Shown here: piece by piece, positions 39,553 to 47,150 of the stretch
Layout of the letters: each line of letters begins with the position of its first letter
Position numbering within the stretch: the stretch's first letter is position 1
Origin: Eubacterium aggregans
GTDB taxonomy: Bacteria > Bacillota > Clostridia > Eubacteriales > Eubacteriaceae
Assembly (NCBI RefSeq): GCF_900107815.1
Contig: NZ_FNRK01000003.1
Location: 1-64,000 of the forward strand
Direction of reading: 5' to 3'
DNA: 64,000 nt
Made by a program: the position numbers and the translations under genes
The notes under the pieces: model-generated
Seen by the model: the letters and a program-made list of their open reading frames with translations, nothing else
The model's database searches: none
Told to the model about the DNA's origin: nothing

Positions 39553-40016
39553 GTGATGTTATCAAATACAAAGGATATATGGCTCATGTTCAAGTTAGTA
39601 TTGAAGATCGTGTGATGTATGGAAAAATTGAAGGAATTAATGATTTAATTACATTTGAAGCTGAGTCGTTGGATGAAATTAAAAATGAGTTTGAATCTGC
39701 CGTTGATGACTATCTAGAGTTTTGCCAAGATGTTGGGAAGAGCCCAGAAAAAACGTATAATGGTACTTTTAATGTTCGAATAAAGCCTGAACTACATAGG
39801 TCGCTAGCTAGGTTGGCTTGTGAAAAGAGAAGTTCTTTAAATAAAGTGGTAGAGGTAGCTATTGAAAATTATCTTTCGCCCGACCGAAAAGAAAGATGTT
39901 GTGAAAAAAATGGCATAGCTTGTGATGCATACGTTGTTAATAGACCATTTGAATTTGAATCTTTTAACATTGCTTCTATGAATGAGAGCGGAGTAAATCT
40001 AAGGAGAATAAAATGA
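39549..40016 (+). CDS. hicB: HicB-family antitoxin with long C-terminal extension
   Basis: 155 residues. Residues 1-65 form the partial RNase H-like HicB domain (YKGYMAHVQVSIEDRVMYGKIEGI). Residues 74-112 form an RHH DNA-binding domain (FNVRIKPELHRSLARLACEKRSSLNKVVEVAIENYL). A typical HicB ends there; this one has about 43 more residues containing CCEKNGIAC and the aromatic stretch RPFEFESF. With a SecB-like gene directly behind, this tail is a candidate chaperone-addiction segment. Stop overlaps the next ATG (ATGA). Confidence 0.85.
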   Translation: MSDVIKYKGYMAHVQVSIEDRVMYGKIEGINDLITFEAESLDEIKNEFESAVDDYLEFCQDVGKSPEKTYNGTFNVRIKPELHRSLARLACEKRSSLNKVVEVAIENYLSPDRKERCCEKNGIACDAYVVNRPFEFESFNIASMNESGVNLRRIK

Positions 40017-40435
40017 GCTTTTTTAACGAGCACTTTAAGGAAAATTATCGATTTGCATTAAAAAATATAAATTATCAGAAGAATGATATTGATACTAAAG
40101 AAAAGATTGAACTCTTATGTAATGATGATGTTGATATTGAGATTAGTAATGATTACGTAAATATTACTCTTACTAGGACTCTTGTAGCAGATCCTGTCAA
40201 ACTATTTGAAATTATGGTCGCTTTTGAAGTTATATTATTTTTCATTGATGGGGACCAGAATAATCTCGATCAAAGTGAGATTGAGGAAAGATTAATAAAT
40301 GAAGAATCAGATTTATTAGATGATATCGCAGGAAGAATTTCTTTGCTAATTGCTCAAATTACTTCAAGCTACGGAAACCCTCCAATTGTTACACCACCAG
40401 TTATAATGATTAAAAAGGATGATGCACAAGAATAA
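40013..40435 (+). CDS. SecB-like chaperone, third gene of the hicAB cassette
   Basis: 140 residues, the usual SecB length. The central strands YVNITLTRTLVADPVKLFEIMVAFEVILFFI and the C-terminal helix-plus-loop LLDDIAGRISLLIAQITSSYGNPPIVTPPVI resemble the SecB fold, including the helix leading to a G-x-P-P..PP(V/I) end. Firmicutes generally lack SecB, so a solitary SecB-like gene next to a TA pair suggests a TAC (toxin-antitoxin-chaperone) system. Start overlaps hicB. The assignment rests on visible pattern only. Confidence 0.65.
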   Translation: MSFFNEHFKENYRFALKNINYQKNDIDTKEKIELLCNDDVDIEISNDYVNITLTRTLVADPVKLFEIMVAFEVILFFIDGDQNNLDQSEIEERLINEESDLLDDIAGRISLLIAQITSSYGNPPIVTPPVIMIKKDDAQE

Positions 40436-40470
40436 TCTGATAAGATCGAAGGATATAAAATTTAATTTTA

Positions 40471-40488
40471 TGTCGTAAAGTTGTCGTA
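40471..40488. promoter_or_regulatory. Integrase arm-type repeats at attR
   Basis: TGTCGTA at 40471 and 40482, 11 bp apart, same orientation as the three copies at attL (361-389). Confidence 0.65.
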
Positions 40489-40525
40489 ATAATTATAGCA
40501 CCCTTTTAAATAGGAAGATTATTCA

Positions 40526-40576
40526 AGCTTCCCAAGCTGGTTACGAGGGTTCGATTCCCTTCACCCGCTCCATCTT
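40526..40576. other. attR core (tRNA-Gly 3' fragment)
   Basis: Perfect 51-bp match to 207-257. Only the anticodon arm and 3' half of tRNA-Gly(CCC) are present, so no functional tRNA is made here. Weaker identity continues to about 40636, through the original chromosomal terminator. Confidence 0.93.
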
Positions 40577-40603
40577 GATATGAAGCGGAAAACAGCATAA
40601 ATA

Positions 40604-40636
40604 AAAGCTTTCAGTCATTTGACTGGGAGCTTTTTT
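40604..40636 (+). terminator. Original chromosomal terminator of the tRNA cluster
   Basis: Counterpart of 285-318 with one loop change: AAAGCTTTCAGTC / GACTGGGAGCTTT stem and T run. Orphaned from its tRNA by the prophage insertion; now faces the 3' end of the radical SAM gene. Confidence 0.8.
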
Positions 40637-40648
40637 AGAGTGCGTAGC

Positions 40649-41542
40649 TTACAAGTCAAAGAAATTCAATTGTTCAGAAAGGTAGGGAGACTTATAGGTG
40701 CGGATAATATCTGACATATTGAAAAGAAGGTTTTGCTGCACGCACAGGCTTTTAAAATTGAACCACAGCCCCTTGGCTTCAGGACAATGACATTCATAGG
40801 CATTGCCAAAAGCTTTGGCGTAACGTTCAGGCAGGTGGGCATGGGGGAAGGCCTGTCGTAAAGCATTAAAATACCATTCCCGTTGATTTTCCCGGAGGGT
40901 GACACCAAAAGCGGGATAAATAAAATGGGCACCAGCCGACGCACAGCTTTCAATTAATTGCGCAATCGCCTGGGCATCATCCTCGATAAAGGGTAATACC
41001 GGCATCAGTAAAACTCCGCAAAAAACACCGGCCTTAGCCAGGGACTCAATGGCCTTTAACCGCTGGGTGGGTGAGGGAGCCCGAGGCTCAACCTTGGCAG
41101 CCAAGGTATCGGAAACTGTGGTAAGGGTAATTTTGCAAAGGACCGGGGAGTGGTGTGCTATGGACTGCAGCACAGGAATATCCCGGGTGATTAAATCGCT
41201 TTTGGTGGCAATGGCAACCCCAAAATGATAGCGATTGAGGAGCTCCAGGGCAGCCTGAGTCAACTTGAATTTCTGCTCTTGAGGATTATAGGGATCACTC
41301 ATAGCACCTGTTGCTACGACGCCTTTTTTTTGTTTGGAGCGCAGCTCAGACTGGATAAGGCTGGTGCTATTTGCCTTGGCACAGACGGTATCGAAATCCG
41401 TAATTCCATAGCAGGAAGAACGGCTATCACAATAAATACACCCATGGGAGCAGCCGCGGTAAATATTCATAGTATAATCGGAACCAAACCAGGCATCGCT
41501 GCGGGTTCGTGTGATGATGTGTTTGACATTTAACATTTCCAT
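40649..41542 (-). CDS. Radical SAM protein (SPL/Rv2578c-like)
   Basis: 297 residues from ATG 41542. The radical SAM cluster motif C-x3-C-x2-C reads CSHGCIYC, preceded by NIYRG and followed by DSRSSCYG; later GVVATGAMSDPYNPQE and KITLTTVSDTLAAKVEPRAPSPTQRL match the spore-photoproduct-lyase-like DNA repair group. The frame is open to a TTG at 41650, but homologues usually begin near the chosen ATG. A TATAAT hexamer lies about 6 bp before that ATG, so a leaderless message is possible. Function not established. Confidence 0.85.
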   Translation of the reverse strand: MEMLNVKHIITRTRSDAWFGSDYTMNIYRGCSHGCIYCDSRSSCYGITDFDTVCAKANSTSLIQSELRSKQKKGVVATGAMSDPYNPQEQKFKLTQAALELLNRYHFGVAIATKSDLITRDIPVLQSIAHHSPVLCKITLTTVSDTLAAKVEPRAPSPTQRLKAIESLAKAGVFCGVLLMPVLPFIEDDAQAIAQLIESCASAGAHFIYPAFGVTLRENQREWYFNALRQAFPHAHLPERYAKAFGNAYECHCPEAKGLWFNFKSLCVQQNLLFNMSDIIRTYKSPYLSEQLNFFDL

Positions 41543-41658
41543 AGAACTATTATAGTGTAAAAAATGACGGTTTTCATTAAAAAGTTGATGTATTTGAAAT
41601 TGGGGGTTTCTTTTCACCAGAACATCTGTTACAATTAGCCCATAACTCAATAAGTAAA

Positions 41659-41818
41659 GATAGAGGCGCGTGCTTTAAAAGTAGCCATCGGGATCAGGGC
41701 AAGCTGATGTGATGGGTGGTGAAAGGGAAGGACGCCGAAGGGCATGGTATTTGTCGATCATGTTCCTGGGCTCATTGTTAAGAGCAATGGGACTGTCATC
41801 GGAAGATGGAGTGCTATC
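41659..41818 (+). promoter_or_regulatory. Lysine riboswitch (L-box)
   Basis: Conserved blocks occur in order: GATAGAGGCGCG, AAAAGTA, GTGAAAGGGAAGG, ACGCCGAAGG, CCTGGGCTCATTG/CAATGGGACTGTCA and GGAGTGCTATC. P1 pairs GATAG (41659-41663) with CTATC (41814-41818). It controls the downstream lysine-pathway operon by attenuation. A TACAAT at 41630-41635 is a possible -10, with a weak -35. Confidence 0.95.
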
Positions 41819-41857
41819 AATCTCAATAAAGGCGTTTTTGACGCTGTGACTTTGAAT

Positions 41858-41883
41858 AGCTGGTATCTTTACTAGCTTTTTTT
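41858..41883 (+). terminator. Riboswitch-controlled terminator before asd
   Basis: AGCTGGTA TCTT TACTAGCT stem and seven T, between the L-box and the asd ribosome binding site. Lysine binding would favour this terminator. Confidence 0.88.
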
Positions 41884-41907
41884 AATATATTGACGCAGGA
41901 GGTCGCT

Positions 41908-42906
41908 ATGAAAAAGTATAATGTCGCTGTTGTTGGTGCAACAGGAATGGTTGGTCAGAAAATGTTGGAAGTGTTAGAGGAATTAAAATTCCCTGTGGAA
42001 AACCTCTATCCCATGGCTTCTGCACGTTCAGCCGGGAAAAAAATTACTTTTGCGGGGAAGGAATACGAAGTTGAGGAATTAACTCCGGAAGCCTTTGATA
42101 AGGATATTGATGTGGCATTATTCTCAGCCGGCGGCGGAACCAGTGAAAAATTTGCCCCGGAGGCGGCTAAGCGTGGTGTTATCGTCATTGATAACAGCTC
42201 TGCCTGGCGGATGGACCCAGAAGTTCCTTTAGTGGTGCCAGAAGTCAACCCTGAGGATTTAAAATGGCATAAAAATATCATTGCCAATCCCAATTGCTCC
42301 ACCATTCAGGCCATGGTGCCCTTGAAGCCCCTCAATGAAAAATATGGGATTGCGCGGATTGTCTACTCCACCTACCAGGCTGTTTCAGGGGCTGGGGTCA
42401 AGGGGTATAAGGACTTAGAGAATGGCATCCAGGGGGCAGAACCCCAGAAATTCCCCCATCCCATTGCCTTTAACTGCCTTCCCCATATTGACGATTTCCT
42501 TCCCAATGGCTATACCAAGGAGGAAATGAAGATGGTTAATGAAACCCACAAAATTCTTCATGATGATTCCATTGCCATTACCGCAACGACCGTTCGGGTG
42601 CCGGTGTACAACAGCCACTCTGAAAGCATTAACTGTGAGCTTCGAAAACCCTTCGAGGTTGAAGATATCCAGAAAATGTGGGAAGAAACGCCAGGCTGTA
42701 TCGTTCAGGATAATCCGGCAGAAAATATTTATCCCATGGCCGTTACCGCTACAGGGACCAATGAGGTCTATGTTGGGCGGATTCGCCGGGACTTCAGCAT
42801 CGAAAATGGTTTGAATTTCTGGTGTGTGGCCGATAATATCCGTAAGGGCGCAGCTGCCAATGCGGTACAGATCGCTTTTGCTCTGATTGATCAGGGCTTG
42901 ATTTAA
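41908..42906 (+). CDS. asd: Aspartate-semialdehyde dehydrogenase
   Basis: 332 residues. NADP-binding VVGATGMVGQ (6-15), catalytic Cys in NPNCSTIQ (about 129), and substrate-binding residues in the QAVSGAG and SESINCEL regions. Reduces aspartyl phosphate to semialdehyde, the branch point for lysine, threonine and methionine. ATG 41908 has AGGAGGT 4 nt away. First gene of the lysine operon under the L-box. Confidence 0.96.
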   Translation: MKKYNVAVVGATGMVGQKMLEVLEELKFPVENLYPMASARSAGKKITFAGKEYEVEELTPEAFDKDIDVALFSAGGGTSEKFAPEAAKRGVIVIDNSSAWRMDPEVPLVVPEVNPEDLKWHKNIIANPNCSTIQAMVPLKPLNEKYGIARIVYSTYQAVSGAGVKGYKDLENGIQGAEPQKFPHPIAFNCLPHIDDFLPNGYTKEEMKMVNETHKILHDDSIAITATTVRVPVYNSHSESINCELRKPFEVEDIQKMWEETPGCIVQDNPAENIYPMAVTATGTNEVYVGRIRRDFSIENGLNFWCVADNIRKGAAANAVQIAFALIDQGLI

Positions 42907-42931
42907 TAGTAGTATACAAAGGAGAATAATC

Positions 42932-43816
42932 ATGTCACGTCTATTTACGGGTAGCTGTGTTGCCTTAGTCACCCCTTTTCGAGATGGAGCCGTGGATTGG
43001 GATCGCTTCCGGGAGCTCATCGATTGGCATATCGACCAGGGAACCGATGCCCTGCTCATTGCTGGCACCACGGGTGAAACCTCGACCTTAACGGATCAGG
43101 AGCATTTAGACCTGCTTAAGGTGGCTGGTGAGCAAATTGCCGGCCGGGTACCCTATATTGCTGGAACCGGCAGTAATGATACGGCCTATTCCATCATGCT
43201 CACCGAGCATGCTAAGAAGAACCATGCGGATGCTGCGTTGGTCATTAATCCTTATTATAATAAGTCCACCCAAAAAGGAATTTATGTCCACATCAAGGCT
43301 ATTGCTGAAACCGTGGATTTACCCGTTATCGTCTACAATGTGCCCAGTCGGACCGGTGCCAATATCACCGTGGACACCTTTAAAAAACTCAGCCAGGTGG
43401 ATAATGTGGTCGGGGTGAAAGAAGCCAGCGGGAATATCAGCCAAATATCGGAAATCATCGAAACCTGTGGGCCGGATTTTACGGTATACAGTGGCAACGA
43501 TGATCAGGTTCTGCCGATTTTATCCTTGGGTGGAAAGGGTGTGATTTCAGTCACTGCGAATATCGTACCAAAGGCCATGCACGATTTAGTGATGGCATAC
43601 CTCGATGGGGATGTTGAAAAAGCCCGTCAGCTGCAGTTCCACACCAATATTCTCAATCGAGCCATGTTCTATGAAACCAATCCCATTCCGGTAAAAACAG
43701 CCATGGGTATTTTAGGCAGAGATACGGGTGAAATGCGGTTACCCTTAGTGGAAATGGATGAAGACAATAAGGAACGGTTGATCCTGGCCCTGAAGGAATA
43801 CGGAGGACTGCTCTGA
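42932..43816 (+). CDS. dapA: 4-hydroxy-tetrahydrodipicolinate synthase
   Basis: 294 residues, (beta/alpha)8 barrel. Motifs: GTTGETSTL (about 45), catalytic Tyr in VYNVPSRTG (about 133), Schiff-base Lys in GVKEASGN (about 161). Condenses pyruvate with aspartate semialdehyde. AAAGGAG precedes the ATG; stop overlaps dapB (TGATG). Confidence 0.97.
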   Translation: MSRLFTGSCVALVTPFRDGAVDWDRFRELIDWHIDQGTDALLIAGTTGETSTLTDQEHLDLLKVAGEQIAGRVPYIAGTGSNDTAYSIMLTEHAKKNHADAALVINPYYNKSTQKGIYVHIKAIAETVDLPVIVYNVPSRTGANITVDTFKKLSQVDNVVGVKEASGNISQISEIIETCGPDFTVYSGNDDQVLPILSLGGKGVISVTANIVPKAMHDLVMAYLDGDVEKARQLQFHTNILNRAMFYETNPIPVKTAMGILGRDTGEMRLPLVEMDEDNKERLILALKEYGGLL

Positions 43817-44565
43817 TGATCCGGATTATGTTATCAGGAGCCAGTGGCGCCATGGGCCATGTCCTAGCCCAGATTATTGAAAACGATCCGAAATGTACCG
43901 TTGTTTGTGGCTATGATCGGGATGCCGTCGATGCAGATTTTCCGGTTTTCACGGATTTAGAGGACTGTAACGTTGCAGCGGATGTCATCATAGATTTTTC
44001 CCACTTTTCGGCCTTCCCTAAAATTTTTGGCTATGCCCTAAAAACCAAGACTCCCATCGTCCTGGCAACGACGGGCCTTTCGGAAGAAGACATGACACAC
44101 ATTAAAGAAGGGGCAACCACGCTGCCCGTCTTTAAAACCGCCAATATGTCCCTGGGCATTAACGTCCTCGCCCGGGCATTAAAGGAACTAGCCGGCACCC
44201 TGGAGTCTGGCTTCGATATTGAAATCATTGAAAAGCATCATAATAAAAAGGTCGATGCCCCTAGTGGGACGGCCCTGCTGCTGGCCGATGCAGTGAATGC
44301 CGGGCTTCAGGAAAAAAAGGAATATACCTATGGCCGTCAGGGGCTTGACTGCAAACGACAGCCCGGTGAAATGGGAATCCATGCTATTCGTGGTGGGACC
44401 ATCCCCGGGGAGCATACGGTGATCTTTGCCGGAAATGATGAAATCATTGAATTGAAGCACACGGCCTTATCCAAAAAAGTGTTTGCCAATGGTGCAGTGG
44501 AGGCCGCTAAATTTTTAGCGGGCCAAGGCCCAGGACTTTATTCCATGGATGATGTCCTGGCTTAG
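43816..44565 (+). CDS. dapB: 4-hydroxy-tetrahydrodipicolinate reductase
   Basis: 249 residues. Nucleotide-binding GASGAMG (8-14), catalytic E-x-H-H-x-K-K-x-D-A-P-S-G-T-A signature at about 140-156. Reduces the DapA product with NAD(P)H. Translation coupled to dapA. Confidence 0.97.
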   Translation: MIRIMLSGASGAMGHVLAQIIENDPKCTVVCGYDRDAVDADFPVFTDLEDCNVAADVIIDFSHFSAFPKIFGYALKTKTPIVLATTGLSEEDMTHIKEGATTLPVFKTANMSLGINVLARALKELAGTLESGFDIEIIEKHHNKKVDAPSGTALLLADAVNAGLQEKKEYTYGRQGLDCKRQPGEMGIHAIRGGTIPGEHTVIFAGNDEIIELKHTALSKKVFANGAVEAAKFLAGQGPGLYSMDDVLA

Positions 44566-44584
44566 TTAAAGCAATGGAGGAAAT

Positions 44585-45316
44585 ATGACCAACGAAGCAT
44601 TAAAAGAACAATTTGATTTAAAAAATCCTTACGAAATTGCGAAGTATATTAAAGCTGTGGAAAAAACCACACCGGTAAAGGCTTTTATCAAGGGCTATTT
44701 GCGCCGGAAGGATTTAGAAGGGATGAACTATTTTGGTGATCCCTCGGCGTGCATCATTTTAGGTGAAGCTGCAGAAATCGGCACATTGATTGAAGAAAAG
44801 GCAGCGTCGATTTCCTTCTGTAAAGTCGAGTATGATCGCCGGAATTCGGCCATCCCCCTGTTGGATTTAACAGCGGTCGATGCCCGAATTGAGCCCGGTG
44901 CTTTTATTCGGGAGGGTGTCCATATCGGAAAGAACGCCGTCGTCATGATGGGAGCGGTCATTAACATTGGAGCAGAAATTGGAGATGGCTCCATGATCGA
45001 TATGAATGCAGTTCTGGGGGCTCGAGCTAAGGTTGGTAAGAACTGTCACATTGGAGCAGGTGCCGTGTTGGCAGGGGTTTTGGAGCCTCCCTCCAAGGAG
45101 CCGGTGTCGGTGGGTGACGGTGTCGTCATTGGTGCCAATGCCGTTATTTTAGAAGGCGTTCAGATTGGTGAAAACGCCGTGGTTGCAGCAGGGGCTGTGG
45201 TGACTCAGGATGTGCCGGCCGGAGTGGTTGTGGCAGGGAGCCCGGCTAAGGTCGTGAAAGAAAAAGATGAAAAAACAGAGGGCAAAACAGAGCTTCTGGA
45301 TGATTTAAGGGGATAA
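44585..45316 (+). CDS. dapH: Tetrahydrodipicolinate N-acetyltransferase
   Basis: 243 residues. N-terminal helical domain (1-85) and a left-handed beta-helix of hexapeptide repeats (about 95-215, e.g. [22 protein letters not shown]). Shows that lysine is made through acetylated intermediates, as in Bacillus. GGAGG upstream. Confidence 0.95.
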   Translation: MTNEALKEQFDLKNPYEIAKYIKAVEKTTPVKAFIKGYLRRKDLEGMNYFGDPSACIILGEAAEIGTLIEEKAASISFCKVEYDRRNSAIPLLDLTAVDARIEPGAFIREGVHIGKNAVVMMGAVINIGAEIGDGSMIDMNAVLGARAKVGKNCHIGAGAVLAGVLEPPSKEPVSVGDGVVIGANAVILEGVQIGENAVVAAGAVVTQDVPAGVVVAGSPAKVVKEKDEKTEGKTELLDDLRG

Positions 45317-45324
45317 TAAAAGGT

Positions 45325-46527
45325 ATGGGTACGATTGTTCAAAAATACGGCGGAACGTCTATGGGGTCCATTGAGCGGATTCAAAACGTCGCCCGTCGTG
45401 TCATTGCAAAAAAAGAAAAGGGCAACCGGATGGTCGTGGTTGTCTCCGCCATGGGAAAGAAAACCGATGAGCTGGTGAAGATGGCCTACGAAATCAATGA
45501 GCATCCACCAAAGCGTGAGTTGGATATGCTCTTGGCCACAGGGGAGCAGGTGTCCATTTCCATGCTGTCCATGGCCTTGGACGAAATGGGATACGATGCC
45601 ATTTCCTTTACGGGCCCCCAGATTGGGGTGCGGACCATGGGTCATCATGGAAAATCCCGGATTATGGACATCGATCGGACGAAGATTGATGAGGCCTTAG
45701 ATGAAGGAAAGATTGTCATTGTCGCAGGATTCCAGGGAGTGAATGAAAATGATGATATTACCACCCTGGGCCGGGGAGGCTCGGACACCAGCGCAGTGGC
45801 CCTATCCTGCGTATTAGAGTGCCCATGTGAAATTTACACCGATGTTGATGGTATATACGGTGTCGATCCTCGCATTGTCCCCAATGCGAAAAAGCTGGAT
45901 TTTGTCAGCTTTGATGAAATGTTGGAAATGGCCAGTTTAGGTGCGGGGGTCATGCATACCCGAGCCATTGAGCTTGGCAGCAAGTACGATGCCAATATTT
46001 ATGTGGCCTCCAGCATCAATGAAGTTCCAGGAACCCTGATCCATCGGGGCAAGGGTGAATTTACAAAAGAAATTACTGGGATGGCCATCGATCACGATGA
46101 GTTAATGGTTTCCCTCAAAAATGTTCCCTTTGATATGAATGTTACGGCCCAGTTCTTTTCAACCCTAGCCAAAGAGAGCATCAATATCGATATGATCAGC
46201 CAGGCCTCACCGGTTTCTGGGGCCATTAATATCTCCTTCTCCGCACCGGCGGAAGATCTGCCAGAGCTGACTCTCATTCTGGATGCTTTTAAAGAAACCT
46301 ATCCCCAGGTGGAGATTGAGGTGGATCAGGATGTGACGAAGTTATCCGTCGTTGGCATTGGCATGCGCAGTGAGTGTGGTGTGGCTGCTAAGTTTTTTAA
46401 GGTTTTATCGGATTTGGATTTCCCCATTTTGATGATTACCACCTCAGAAATCCGTATATCTTGTATGATTCCCGTCTCTGCTGAAAAACGTGCGGTCCAG
46501 GCAACAGCGGAAGCGTTCGATTTATAG
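45325..46527 (+). CDS. lysC: Aspartate kinase
   Basis: 400 residues. Kinase domain with QKYGGTSMGS (4-13), TLGRGGSDTSA (about 150) and YTDVDGIY (about 173); tandem ACT domains after about 262. First enzyme of the aspartate pathway, likely feedback-regulated by lysine through the ACT domains. The same two-ACT region is present again as a separate gene directly downstream. Confidence 0.95.
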   Translation: MGTIVQKYGGTSMGSIERIQNVARRVIAKKEKGNRMVVVVSAMGKKTDELVKMAYEINEHPPKRELDMLLATGEQVSISMLSMALDEMGYDAISFTGPQIGVRTMGHHGKSRIMDIDRTKIDEALDEGKIVIVAGFQGVNENDDITTLGRGGSDTSAVALSCVLECPCEIYTDVDGIYGVDPRIVPNAKKLDFVSFDEMLEMASLGAGVMHTRAIELGSKYDANIYVASSINEVPGTLIHRGKGEFTKEITGMAIDHDELMVSLKNVPFDMNVTAQFFSTLAKESINIDMISQASPVSGAINISFSAPAEDLPELTLILDAFKETYPQVEIEVDQDVTKLSVVGIGMRSECGVAAKFFKVLSDLDFPILMITTSEIRISCMIPVSAEKRAVQATAEAFDL

Positions 46528-46536
46528 GAGGGCGAT

Positions 46537-47019
46537 ATGAATACAATAATGGAAAGCCACAGCGTGGACGGTTTGTCCATCGATTGCGAAAATCTGATGA
46601 TTTCCCTTAAACGGGTTCCCTTTAATAATTTTATTATGACCCGTCTCCTTAAAGAATTGGCGGAGGCAGATGTCAATGTCGACGTTATTTCCAGGACTGC
46701 CCCAGTGAACAATGCTTTCGATGTATCCCTCATTGTTTTGGAAAAGGAGCTCCACAAGGTAAGGGATATCGCCAATACCTTGGGTGAGGAATACCCGGAG
46801 ATTCAGATTAGTATTAATCAGGATATCACAAGACTGTCCCTTCACGGTATCGGTATGCGGACACAATCTGGTGTAGCGGCTAAATTCCTCCAGGTTTTTG
46901 CAGATAATGATGTCCGTGTTTTAATGATTACAACCTCAGAAATCAGCATTGCCTGTGTGGTAAAAAATGAGGACGCCCGGAAAGCAGCCAATGCCGTACG
47001 CACTGTTTTTGAACTTTAA
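46537..47019 (+). CDS. Stand-alone ACT-domain protein resembling the aspartokinase regulatory subunit
   Basis: 160 residues with no kinase domain. It aligns along its length with the C-terminal half of the adjacent LysC: NLMISLKRVPF versus ELMVSLKNVPF, VNVDVISRTAPV versus INIDMISQASPV, GIGMRTQSGVAAKF versus GIGMRSECGVAAKF, VLMITTSEI versus ILMITTSEI. In Bacillus a similar beta subunit comes from an internal start in one gene; here it is a diverged separate gene. It could form a mixed regulatory complex with LysC or sense a different amino acid. GGAGGG upstream. Confidence 0.88.
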   Translation: MNTIMESHSVDGLSIDCENLMISLKRVPFNNFIMTRLLKELAEADVNVDVISRTAPVNNAFDVSLIVLEKELHKVRDIANTLGEEYPEIQISINQDITRLSLHGIGMRTQSGVAAKFLQVFADNDVRVLMITTSEISIACVVKNEDARKAANAVRTVFEL

Positions 47020-47030
47020 ACAATAAAAAA

Positions 47031-47073
47031 ATACATCCCTTTTGCATACCAATGTAAAAGGGATGTATTTTTT
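47031..47073. terminator. Terminator of the lysine operon
   Basis: ATACATCCCTTTT / AAAAGGGATGTAT perfect 13-bp inverted repeat with T run on the right and A run on the left, so it can work in both directions. Confidence 0.93.
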
Positions 47074-47094
47074 ATGGGGAACCGATATTTTATA

Positions 47095-47123
47095 TTTACC
47101 TTTTCTTTCATTAATGATAGAAT
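47095..47123 (+). promoter_or_regulatory. Candidate promoter of the L,D-transpeptidase gene
   Basis: TTTACC (47095-47100), 17-bp spacer, TAGAAT (47118-47123), about 30 bp before the ATG. Confidence 0.5.
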
Positions 47124-47150
47124 AGCAAAAGATATGACAAAAAGGAAAAA

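Larger units (their letters stand above)
207..40576. mobile_element. Integrated siphovirus-type prophage (about 40 kb)
   Basis: A tyrosine integrase faces the tRNA-Gly(CCC) gene, and a 51-bp perfect direct repeat bounds the element. Inside, the modules follow the order lysogeny, early regulation, recombination/replication, late regulation, packaging, head, tail, lysis, moron. All canonical structural genes are present with intact frames: terS, terL, portal, MuF protein, scaffold, capsid, tail tube, tape measure, fibre, holin, endolysin. The tape measure protein and absence of a sheath gene indicate a long noncontractile tail. No frameshifted essential gene was noticed, so the element may be inducible; that is inference. 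Confidence 0.95.

Noticed and set aside
40526..40576. Fourth tRNA gene
   Set aside because: Only the 3' half of tRNA-Gly is present; D arm and 5' acceptor strand are missing. It is the attR core.
42415..43071. 218-codon open frame on the minus strand opposite asd/dapA
   Set aside because: Shadow of strongly supported asd and dapA with full motif sets; no ribosome binding site and composition follows the opposite strand.
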